This document shows positions 36,585-46,334 of a DNA stretch of 64,000 nt, piece after piece. The notes under the pieces are model-generated. The model was given only the letters and a program-made list of their open reading frames with translations, did not search any database and was not told the DNA's origin. The position numbers and the translations under genes were made by a program. How positions within the stretch are numbered: the stretch's first letter is position 1; every line of letters begins with the position of its first letter. The DNA comes from Hormiphora californensis (Eukaryota; Ctenophora; Tentaculata; Cydippida; Pleurobrachiidae): NCBI GenBank assembly GCA_020137815.1, contig CM035353.1:3468471-3532470 (forward strand), read 5' to 3'.

Positions 36585-36945
36585 AGTCAGAGCAGTACTT
36601 CCGCAATTGGCCGAAAACTATGCGAATGTCTGCGAATGTTTGCGAATGTCTGCGATGACTTGCGATGATTTGCAATATTTTGCGATATTTTGCGAAGGTG
36701 GCAAAAAAATAGACACGCTCCGTAATCAATTAGCATTTATTCGCATGAGATCGCATTTAGTAGCAAAATATTGAATTTTTTTGCATTACATTGCATTTAT
36801 TAGCAAGCGATGGCATTTGTTCGCAAACAATCGCATTTTATCGCAATTGCAATTTATCGCAACTAATTGCAATCAATTGCAAATATTTGCGTTGGATCGC
36901 AAACATTCGCACAATTTTAGGCCGGATGTGGAAGCTCTGCATTCA
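36585..36945. mobile_element. Palindromic element built of TTGCGA/TCGCAA units
   Basis: The ends are imperfect inverted repeats (GCAGTACTTCCGCAATTGGC against the reverse complement of the 36915-36945 region). The left half is a run of TGCGAATGT/TTGCGAT units, the right half the reverse complement (ATCGCAAA, ATTCGCAC). The whole could fold into one long imperfect hairpin. No ORF of interest. Confidence 0.5.
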
Positions 36946-37022
36946 TTCAAGATGTTATTCTAAGATGATTCCCCTCTAGTTATAATGTAAACATATTCTA
37001 GGGTGCACATTTTTGAATTTCA

Positions 37023-37471
37023 ACAAGAATTATTTGCATTATGTATCCATAATGCTACGTTTCCCTGCCCTCTTCGATTTGCCATTCAACTCGCCCAACG
37101 AGTAAGCTGTCCGCAAAATGGGGATTTGTGTTTTTCGAATTTTTGAACAAAACGCAGAACAGATTTTTCAATTTTCTTTTCAATTTTTCAATTTTCTTTT
37201 TATTTCAATTTCTCCAATCAAAACGTGCGGCCGATATAAAACAAATTTTGCTGCGCGTTACAGTTTATAGCCGCGCGCCCCTCATAAAATTTCAATTGTT
37301 TGCGTGTGCGCATGTTACTCCGCAAGTGTCAGATCGTGCGCACCGCGAGGTTGCCCCTCGCAACGAAAGTGTGACCAAAAAATGTCCCTCTACCGATTAG
37401 TTAGTATACCAAAATGTCGTTTTCGAATTCTAACCCTGCTATGCCTTTTTACAAAGTAGCAGGGCAGGGAA
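37023..37471. mobile_element. Second Helentron-like element
   Basis: Left end CAAGAATTATTTGCATTATG with a hairpin and TTTCCCTGCCC; right end hairpin (CCCTGCTA/TAGCAGGG) followed by CAGGGAAAA. Ends match 23722-24361, the interior does not. Abuts the pogo-like MITE at 37507. Confidence 0.5.
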
Positions 37472-37506
37472 AAAATTTTGATGAATAGGGAAGGCTATAG
37501 GTGTTA

Positions 37507-37676
37507 CAGTCGGACCCCGATTTAGGGGCCCCCGATTTAGTGGCACCCCGATTTAGGGACAGGATTTTTTCCCCGATATAGGAAACTAACCTTATTTGAC
37601 CCCGATTTAGTGGACACCCCGATTTAGTGGACAAGAGCCTTTCCCCCGAGGGTGTCCCTAAATCGGGGTCCGACTG
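37507..37676. mobile_element. Pogo/Tigger-like MITE, TA target, 170 bp
   Basis: Near-identical to 30857-31028; TIR CAGTCGGACCCCGATTTA, TA on both sides (37505-37506 and 37677-37678). Confidence 0.85.
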
Positions 37677-37679
37677 TAC

Positions 37680-39653
37680 TTTAACACTCCTTGCCGGTTG
37701 AGAGAGGGCGGCATTTTATGAGACAATTAGTGTACGGTTGTGCACACAGTGCACCCCTCTCTTTTTTGCCTTCGCAGTTTTTTCAGTTTCGGCAACCGCG
37801 GTGCAGGAAGTAGCTCCCCCAGAAGATGGTATTCAAGTAAGTTAAGCTTGTTCTGCCCATCCCTAGTATAATATCATTTCCTGATTTTCCCATCCAATAA
37901 ATTATAAGCATGCAGCATGCACTGGCCTCCGATTATATATTTCCATTAAATATATAACCGCAGCATTTCTTTAGCCAGCTGTATTATAGCCAGGAAGAGC
38001 ACTAATCCCCAATCGATCCCCCAGTTTACTCTCCATTACGCTTTCGAGTACCCCCTCCCTTTAATGATACGCCCTTCCTAGTTACTTATACTGGTTATAA
38101 AAGTTAACTTATTCAACCTCACAGTCGGACGCTAAAAGACTTAGCGGATGTTGATATATATATATTTCAGAATATATTTATATTTATAAATATAAATATA
38201 TTCTGAAATTTACTTTTAAGATCATACTATGTATTTGCTCATGATTCCTTGTTTTGTTCAAACCCATCGGGGAGAGAGGGTCGAAGAAGGCTAATCATTC
38301 CAATGTGAAATTGTGAAATGAGTTCCCCCATTTCCACCTATCATTTCCACTGATTAGCCAATATATATCTTCTCCTCATTTCACTCTCATGTGGGGCAAG
38401 GAATCATCATCGCAATAATTGCATTTCGTTTTCCGTTTCATATTCTTTGAGTTTAACTCATAAAGCAGTTATAGATTCTTCTCACGATTTCAACTTCTCG
38501 TATGTTTCCGCTCATATGGCTATCGTGATCTCTCCCAATTTCTTGTCTAATATGTCTCATTTCCTGTGATTGCACGGTTACGTGGGGGCGGCGGTGCAGT
38601 CAATCGATTATGAAATTACGTAGCGTGGTTTAATCACTGATAATGATACCTTGACCAGAAGGAGGATCGGATTAGGGAGGGGCGGGGAGAACTGAGAGAG
38701 GCAGTTGAGAGAGAGAGAGAGAGGTTAGAGAGGGGCAGTTAAGAAAGAGAGAGAGAGGGGGGGATGAGTGGGTGAGAGGAAGGGTGGGTGAAGTGGGAAA
38801 GAGATAGTCCGTAATTAGACAGAAGTTATATTGTCAGCGCAGCTCGCGATGGTTGAAACTTTGCGATCGTAATAGTTTGAAGTTTTAAACATATTTTTAA
38901 TTAATACTTATTCTAGTATGCAGTTGTGGTTAAATAAATACAGTTTTAATCTATATATTGGTATTTTTTATCTCTAAATTCCTACCCCTCTCTAAATGCA
39001 GCTATTACTCGGAAAGTTTGAATCCATATTGTTTCCAGCTAATTATGGTAATGGGATGATGCGGGGGGGGGGGGGATGATTCGGGGGGAGGTAATTTCTG
39101 GAAACATTATGCTCATTAACTCATTACCTCCCCCCCCCCCCTCCCCGCCGATTTAATAATAGCTGCTGCGCCGGTATTTCCTTGCTCCATATTTTGTTTC
39201 AGCAACTATCACAGTTACAATAGCACTAAAGTAGGGCTAAATATGTGGGTGAATTGTGGGCTAAAGTATTCCATACTTAGTATTGAATTGAACAAGAAGT
39301 TTAGGGTAGATTTGAATATAATGACCATTGTTGTTGCATTGTAACTCGAATATATGGGAGAGTTTGGTTATTTTTCTATTTTTTAGGATCCAGGAAGTTC
39401 TGTTCGATGTCTGCGAAGGCCCAGACATGTATTTTTCAATGCTATCTAGGAAAAAATAAACATCCGTCTAGGTGGAAAATGGACTTTTAAATCTTCAAAA
39501 TATTTAAGTTGTTCCTGCATATCCATATGCAGGAAGAAGTTAAGAACATTTAGAGGCAAAAGCTATAAAATCTTTAGAATACTGAGTATGTTCAGTATTG
39601 ATCTACAGATCTTATAGCTTTTCGCCTCTAAGAAAGAGAGAGAGAGAGAGAGT

Positions 39654-39693
<40 letters not shown>

Positions 39694-40080
39694 AAGAGAG
39701 AAACTATAGTAAGTGATGCTCATTGTTAATCCTATAGTGTTTTGAGGGTGTGGTAGTTTACAATAAGTATAGGAATTTGGAACTTTTGTCCACATAGAAA
39801 TTGCAATTTTAATATAGTTGCTATTAAAAATCAAGTTAATCTAACATGATTCATTTTGTTTTTCCCTTCTCTGGGATCCCGATAGAGCATTGGAAAGTGC
39901 AGCTTCGTGTGTAATTGTTATTGCAATGAACCACTTAGCAAAGTTCATATCTTGAATACCTCTCCGTTATTGGGATTTAAATAAGATGGTTATTGCGCTG
40001 ATAGTTCAGTCTTATTGAGCATTTTAGTGGGCGTCTCGACTCTTTAATACCGCATAGGTATATATATATATATATACATA
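37680..40080. other. Gene-poor region with microsatellites
   Basis: No gene recognised. One exon-like stretch (acceptor TTCGCAG near 37770, donor CAAGTAAGT near 37840) is too short to assign. Also present: a small palindrome at 38160-38205, GA-rich tracts at 38690-38765 and 39630-39700, G-run and C-run tracts at 39062-39145 that are mutually inverted, and a hairpin at 39553-39630. Confidence 0.45.
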
Positions 40081-40082
40081 TA

Positions 40083-40343
40083 TTAAGCCAAAAACTAATT
40101 GGAATTAGTTGGCGGGAAAGGTGGCCCACTTACACCTTTTGCTGCTACCGGGTACCACGAACTGTCATTCTCTTCACGTAACGTCGGTATCTCAATCTCT
40201 CTCTCTCTCTCTCACCCTTTCTCTTTCTCTATTTCACTCACCTCTTATATCCCTGATACATTTTGAAATAACACCCGGCATCAGGCAAAGGTGTAAGTGG
40301 GCCACCTTTCCCGCCAACTAATTCCAATTAGTTTTTGGCTTAA
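40083..40343. mobile_element. TTAA-flanked MITE, 261 bp (piggyBac-like target)
   Basis: TTAA followed by GCCAAAAACTAATTGGAATT at the left, and the reverse complement ending GGC-TTAA at the right. Inverted arms are about 55 bp. TTAA duplication is the mark of piggyBac-type insertion. A CT microsatellite lies in the middle. No transposase. Confidence 0.65.
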
Positions 40344-40456
40344 TTTAGGTCCCTTTTTGGTTTCTAATGTCAGTATGACATTATTTCAGAATGTAAAATT
40401 GTCAAAATGATGTGTTATATGAGAAACGAGACGAATTTCTGTGAAAATCGTAATTT

Positions 40457-40509
40457 CGACGTCATTATGACGTCATCTGACGTAATTAGTGACGTCGTAA
40501 CGACGTAAT
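40457..40509. promoter_or_regulatory. Cluster of CRE-like TGACGTCA motifs
   Basis: Several overlapping ATGACGTCAT / TGACGTAA / TGACGTCG motifs within 55 bp, with more at 40803-40835. These match CREB/ATF sites, but no promoter or gene lies next to them. Repeat-derived sequence is a likely source. Confidence 0.25.
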
Positions 40510-41809
40510 TGCATCACACTATATTTTCAATGAATACCCTGAAGGAGCTTGTAAAGTATCATTGACCACAGTGGTCAGGAAAGGGAGTTTTTGCTCGAAA
40601 AACGTTCATTTTACTGAATTTTTCGTCAAATTTTTGACTTCCGACGCGATTTAAGGGCCTAAATTGATGAGCTACGAAAATTTGCAATAAAGCAACTGAA
40701 AGTTCAGACAATTTGCCGGCAACGATTTTTCGTCAAATCAGAAATCGGAACACGTCTTTAGGGTGCTAGAGGCGTTTGAAAAAAGTTAGTCGATCTCGCG
40801 CAATGACGTCACTCATGACGTCATTGCGCGCGTCATAGGTAAGATTGAGAGTCGCCACCCAAATGGGTACATGCACGAGACAATTATCTGTCGAATGCCG
40901 CTTGGTTTAAGGTCGTACGATGTCTGGTTCGCCTCAAACTGGGACCAAACGGAAGGTAATAAAGCGTCTATACATCTATCTATCTATCTATCTATGTATG
41001 TATCAACCTAGTTATCCCCACACTGAATTTTCTATTTTGGGGGTGGTGTTATAACTTTTGAACAAAATGAGCTAGCCACTTGAAATTTTTACCATCGATA
41101 GAGGTCTACAAGAAGCTTCTGAGTACAAAATTTCAGTTTCCTATCTCATATGGTTCCGGAGTTATGGCGTGTCAAAAAGTGCCAAAATGGGCTAAAAGTA
41201 TGAAATAACTATATATACGCTGTGAGCAAGCGGGCCGTTTTTTGGGGGAATTTTTTTCGGGGGGTTGGATGGGGCCACCTTTGCGCTTGCCAGCGCAGTG
41301 ATATAGTTGCAACTATTCGAATAGTTTTGAACATATAAAAAACCTCGAATGATCTTTTACAAATGCTTGATAAATTGAGTTCTTTATGGTCAAATGTCAT
41401 AAGTTGAAATTAAAGTCATGTGCGGTTAAGAATTGCCTATATGCTATATGGGAAAATTTCTATGAGAAATTACTTTATTAGGTATGTTTAGAATTATAAT
41501 CCTTAAAATAATAGAATGATGTTTATTGTTTAGGATTATCAACCTTAAAAATCATTAAATTTCTTGGACTTCATCGATGCATTGCGCATGCGTGTACGTC
41601 GTTCTTCTATTATAATAATCAGTGCTAATTTCGATTGATATCGGAAGGAATTAAAAACTTAAAAAGTTGCTAGGAGCTTCGGTCACAGCTCAAAAGTATC
41701 GGTACTTCCGGGAACTGCAAAACTAAAGTTATCTGCTTCAATTCTGTATAGCCAGTCTTCTAATTTCGATTATTCATTATCAATACATGTTGTGATTTGG
41801 TAATTTATA

Positions 41810-41883
41810 TAGTCGGACCCCGATTTACCGGGCAACACCCTTTCTTATTCCCCCGAGCATCCCGGTAAATCGGGGCCCAACTG
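41810..41883. mobile_element. Short deletion derivative of the CAGTCGGACCCCGATTTA family
   Basis: 74 bp; ends TAGTCGGACCCCGATTTA and AAATCGGGGCCCAACTG, flanked by TA. Only the termini and the CCTTTC...CCCCCGAG centre remain. Confidence 0.7.
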
Positions 41884-42741
41884 TATAGATTGATGGTCGG
41901 GTATGTGATTTTATGTAAAGAATTGGCGTCCAATCATCTAAAATTTATCTGATGACCAAATAAAGTGAGGCCATATATTTAATCAAGAAATTAACTTGGA
42001 AATTAACTTGAGAAATGACCTGTGAAATGACGGTGTAATTGTGTCTAAACGATTGCCATTTCTTATGTATTTGTAAATGCCGCGGTTTGTATTCCCATTA
42101 GGAACAGAACTTAATATAGTACAGCACGTACAGCACGCACTATTCGAGCTGGGTGGGGCATATGCCACACCCAGTTGCCCACCACTATAAGTACTAAATG
42201 GTAAGATGCAAATGGCCTGTACTGCAGTATACTGTTTGTGGTGTGTTCCAACATATAATGTGGCGTGGTTTAATAATACCCATATTAATCCACACCTGGG
42301 CCTCATATCAGCCATCCTCAGCTAAAGTAATAGGTCCTGACAATGTATGTCCTGTTGCTTTCTATCTAAAAATCTATTAGAAAGTTTCCAACTCCGTATT
42401 TTATACTCTCTGGCTCACTTTAAGAATCCCTCGCCTATAAGCTAGATTACATGGGTGATTATAGTGAGAATACGGTATCGGCGCGGTTCAACACGGTATC
42501 TGTGAAAAACGGTAATTGACAACACGTGATTCATGTCGACACCGAAATATATATGTATTTCAAATATATATGTATTTCAGAAACCGTAATGGTCAGATCC
42601 CGTATTATTCAGATACCGTATTCCCACTACAAGCAGCACTCTAATAAGGGTTTAGGGAGCTGCTTCTCCTCCCCTGCACCTCTAGGACTCTATAGTATTA
42701 GAGCTTTGGAACTTTCGGTGAAGCTACATGCAGTTGATCAG

Positions 42742-44300
42742 ATCTGAGATAAAGAAAGGGGGAAGGGGGGGGGGGGGATAGAAGGGGAGGAAGAGAGGGG
42801 GAAAGAGAGCAAAAATTCTGCGCGTCTCCCCGCTCCCTTTTTCAAAAATTTTTCTCGCTTTTTCCTCGCTCCCGCTCTTTCTCGCTCCCCCTCTTTCCCC
42901 CTCCCCCCGCTCTCTCTCTTTTCCCCCTCTCTGGGCTCTCTCTCCTTCTCTTCTCCTCTCCTCTTCTTCTCCTCCCCTCCCCCGCTCTCCCTTTCCTCTC
43001 CCCCTTCTCTCCCCCTTTTTCTTCCCCTTTTTCTTCTTTTGCCTTCTTCTTTTTCTCCCTCTTTTTTCTTTTTTCCCCGGGGGAAAACCCGTTTTTCCTG
43101 CAAATGTATAATCTATTGGGTCCGGTGTTTGGGACCCACGCCTTTTTTTCAAAGGAAGAAAACAGTTAAGGGATGAGAGGGACTCTTGTGGGGTGCGGGG
43201 TCAAACTATTAAGTTTGGTGTGGGGTTGACGTTGGGGAAGAATTGTTGGGGGGTAAAATGGCCTTTAATTTGGGAGATTGTGGAAACTAATTTTTTACAA
43301 AGGGCGGAAACTCGTTCTACAAAAAGTTTTTCGAAGGGGGTGAAGGGTTTTTTTTTTTGGGACTGGGGCTGTCAAAAGTGGTCAAAAAAGGAGAGAAGAG
43401 AGAGAGAGCGAGAAACTCCTTTTTCTCGCCTTTTCTCTCTCTATCCCTCCCCTTTTAGGGGTCTTTCTCTCGATCTTTCTTTTTCCCCTCTCGGGGTCCC
43501 TCTTTACCTCGGCCCCCATAGTCGCGCCAAAAGCGCTTTTTTCCTCTCTTAGAGCTTCGTTTTTCTCTCTCGCTTCCCCGCCCTCTCTTTTCCCCATTTT
43601 ATCTTAATTTCCCGCTAAAAAAAGAGAGGAAAAAAAAAGATTTTTTTAAAAAAAAGTTGTCTCGTCCCCTTGTGTTTTGTTTTTTAATAATCACCATATA
43701 TACCTTAATAACCCCGATTTTTTTTGTATGGTTTTAAAAGTATCTGAACGAGCTGTCTTTCCCCCCCCTTTATCTTTTCCCTTAGCACGTGCCCCCATCC
43801 TGTCTTTCTTTAAACCCCCCCCCCCCCCCCCCTACCCCCTTCTCTTTTCTACAAGGGAGCTTCCCAAACTACAAAATGTAAAGTTTTTTTCTATATTTTT
43901 TTCCCCTTTTTAAATTTTAAATTTAAACCCTGGGCCGATGCTTTTTAATACATTAAAATTTTTCCCTCTTTTTGTAATATACCTTTTAAACCCAAAATCG
44001 TGCGGCCACCCCTTTTGGGGGTTGGGGATTATAATAGACACCCCCCTTTTAATTTTTTCAAACGTTACAAAAAAACCTTGACAAAAAAAACGTGATTCAC
44101 GGGGGGAGTCCCCTTTATAATTCCCCCATTTACGGTCCCTATTTTTTTATTAAGGTTTTTTTCTTTTTTTATACCCCGATCGCGTCTTGAGGAAAAAACC
44201 CCCCAAAATTTTTCCCTGCGCCATTTCCATTACCAAACCCCAATCCCTTTTCTCGTTTTAAATTTTTTCCCCCCCAATGTCTTTTTTTAATTTTCGCTAT
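42742..44300. other. Second low-quality consensus stretch
   Basis: Begins in a GA/CT-rich tract. It continues with inflated homopolymers (runs of G, C and T), then drifts back to normal sequence shortly before the peptide gene at 44392. ORFs here (for example 42724-43152 and 43193-43552) are artefacts. The distal promoter of the peptide gene may be misrepresented. Confidence 0.65.
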
Positions 44301-44351
44301 ATACCGAACCTCAGCCTATTGTTTAATAGTTAACTTGACCAAACTAACACC

Positions 44352-44358
44352 TATATAG
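44352..44358 (+). promoter_or_regulatory. Possible TATA box of the peptide gene
   Basis: TATATAG lies 34-40 bases before the ATG at 44392. A TATA box so near the ATG would give a 5' UTR of only about 10 bases, which is short, so this is weak evidence. Confidence 0.3.
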
Positions 44359-44391
44359 CCAGCTTCAAAGAGCAAGCATACCTGATTCAGT

Positions 44392-45362
44392 ATGAGCGTA
44401 ATGAAAGCAACGTTATTGGTGGCCTTCCTGGTGTGCACCGTCTATTCAGCCGCCATCGACACAGAGAACTATCTAGCTGACGAATCGGTATGTACATTAG
44501 GTATTGGTGACATATAGACACCTGGCGCGACCCCCGCACATCTTGGTCGCGCCAGGTGTCTATGTCACCAACATTAGGTATAGTTTTGATATCGCTCAGC
44601 TGGGAGAAAACATTGTTGACTGAACCAATTGAAGCATTTCCTTCAGAACTGAAAACTGAGTTTCAGACAAAAATTGCTTCTTCTTATGGTACTTATAATC
44701 GCATCTCAGGATCGCGCCTCGCCTAATTTCACCCTTATCTGTAATTCCTTATCATCCCTCCCTTCTCTACAGGTACAGATGCATGAAGGGTTAGCAGCAG
44801 CAGAAGGAAAGGATGAGGCCAAGAGGGACGTTGATCAGGGATACCCTGGGTTCAACGGTGGCAACAGGAGGTAATGTAGGATTTTATTATGCCTATAAGT
44901 TGTACCTGAAAACCTATAACACGAGACCTAAGGTCGAGTGTTATAAGTGCAACAATAATGATCCGAGACCACAGGTCGAGGCAGATTCTTGTACTTTAGT
45001 GCACGAGCCTGCGAGTGCCACTAAGTATAACTACCTCACGAGCCTGCGAGTGATGTAGTTTTACTTTTTGACCGAGCCTGCGAGGTCTAAAAGTGTCAGA
45101 ATCTGGGACATTATTGTTGACGTCAGGTACAACGAAAATAGGCATAATAAAATTGCATTGTAAAATTTTAAAACAGGAGTGAGAGACACTTTAGGGCGTA
45201 ACAATAGAACGAATTCATGATAAGGTAGCAGGCAGAGATAAGATAACGCCTGATATAGGTACAAAGTGAGAGATTAGTGAGAGTGAGAGAGATAAAGAAT
45301 GTGTGGGTCCGGAAGTTCGTAACTGTTATCTTGATCTCGGTGCTGCAACGGCTTGAGAGTGT

Positions 45363-45407
<45 letters not shown>

Positions 45408-45802
45408 TTCGTACACGTTTATCTTTCTAACGGTTTTTAAGTGTGACAGAAACAGTGGAGTTCGAAGTGCAGCAGTGTTATAAGTTTTCATGTATCACTG
45501 GGGGGTGTTATAAGTTTTCACTTATAACACTGGGCAGTGTTATAAGTTTTCACTTATAACACTGGGCAGTGTTATAAGTTGTACAAGCAGTGCTACCTAA
45601 AGAATTATATTATATCTCAAAATTTTACAATGATCCTTAGTTGAATAATATTCTATTATCAAATATATTACATATATTATCAAATATGTACATATACATA
45701 CATGTATGTACTTAATATTTCTTTGTGATAAATAATAAAAACAAGTAATTTTGAACTTTTTATAAAATAAAACAACAATTGTATTTCAGATGGTACGGCT
45801 AA
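44392..45802 (+). CDS. Small secreted peptide precursor with predicted amidated C terminus
   Basis: Exons 44392-44487, 44773-44870 and 45790-45802 (donors GTATGT and GTAATG; acceptors CTACAG and TTTCAG) give 68 codons plus stop. Residues 1-20 form a signal peptide (MSVMKATLLVAFLVCTVYSA). An acidic spacer follows, then a dibasic KR at 49-50. The final segment starts DVDQGYPGFNGG and ends NRRWYG. A C-terminal Gly after Tyr is the usual donor for amidation, so the product may be a 17-residue peptide ending RRWY-amide, or a shorter one if RR is also cut. The third exon contributes only 13 bases. If intron 2 is kept, translation stops immediately after NRR. The family is not recognised; neuropeptide or antimicrobial roles are both possible. 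Confidence 0.6.
44504..44571. mobile_element. 68-bp MITE with 9-bp target duplication in intron 1
   Basis: Inverted repeats TTGGTGACATATAGACACC... and the reverse complement, flanked by CATTAGGTA at 44495-44503 and 44572-44580. A 9-bp duplication is typical of Mutator-like elements. Confidence 0.75.
44881..45153. mobile_element. MITE in intron 2 made of nested hairpins
   Basis: The outer inverted repeat is ATTTTATTATGCCTATAAGT... with its imperfect reverse complement ending ATAATAAAAT. Inside is a second stem (AACAATAATG / CATTATTGTT). Within that is a series of small hairpins, three sharing the loop GAGCCTGCGAG but with different stems. Folded, it would be a multi-branched structure. Confidence 0.65.
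45370..45600. repeat. GA microsatellite and tandem hairpin repeat
   Basis: (GA)n at 45371-45402. At about 45478-45590, tandem copies of a ~32-bp unit TTATAACACTGGGCAGTGTT-AA-type sequence, each a short hairpin (CTTATAACACTG / CAGTGTTATAAG). Lies inside intron 2 of the peptide gene. Confidence 0.6.
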
Positions 45803-46334
45803 AAAGATCAAGTGGTCCCCAGTATTCCTAAGGATATCATTACCCCCTCTCAAGTTCACTTCTTTCGGGAAGTGCCCCGTTTTTACTCCAGCATAAGATC
45901 CTCCCAGATCTACAATCTCTATGACGACGCGTCTTCCACGATCACATGAAATTTATAGTATCAAAGTGTGTGAGGGTGTGTGTGTGTGTGCGTGATGAAT
46001 AGACACAAAACTCATCCAGGTTTCAAGTATAATTTGTTTAGTGTGGATGATTTAGTGTGTTTAAATGGACCCACGTGTGTGCATCTTTCAATATGAGTTG
46101 TCTTAATTATTCATCTATATGTTTTAGCCTCTTTTTCATTCAGTCTTAAGACAATTCAGCTGTTTATTTTAAGTTTATCTGTCTGGCCCCGCCGAATGAG
46201 CGCACTGTTGAGTTTTGAGAATCAAAACGGGGGGGGGGGGGCAGCGGCGCCAGACAGAGTTGTTTATTATCTTCTCCAAAACCACCTTCAAATCTTCAGA
46301 CCTCTTGGAAACTGCAACTTTCCTTTGCGGTGTT

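Noticed and set aside
37770-37845. Lone exon-like segment with acceptor and GTAAGT donor
   Set aside because: About 25 codons without partner exons or recognisable motif; not enough to call a gene.
40457-40835. CRE motif cluster as a promoter
   Set aside because: No gene start nearby and the surrounding sequence is repeat-like; listed only as a weak regulatory feature.
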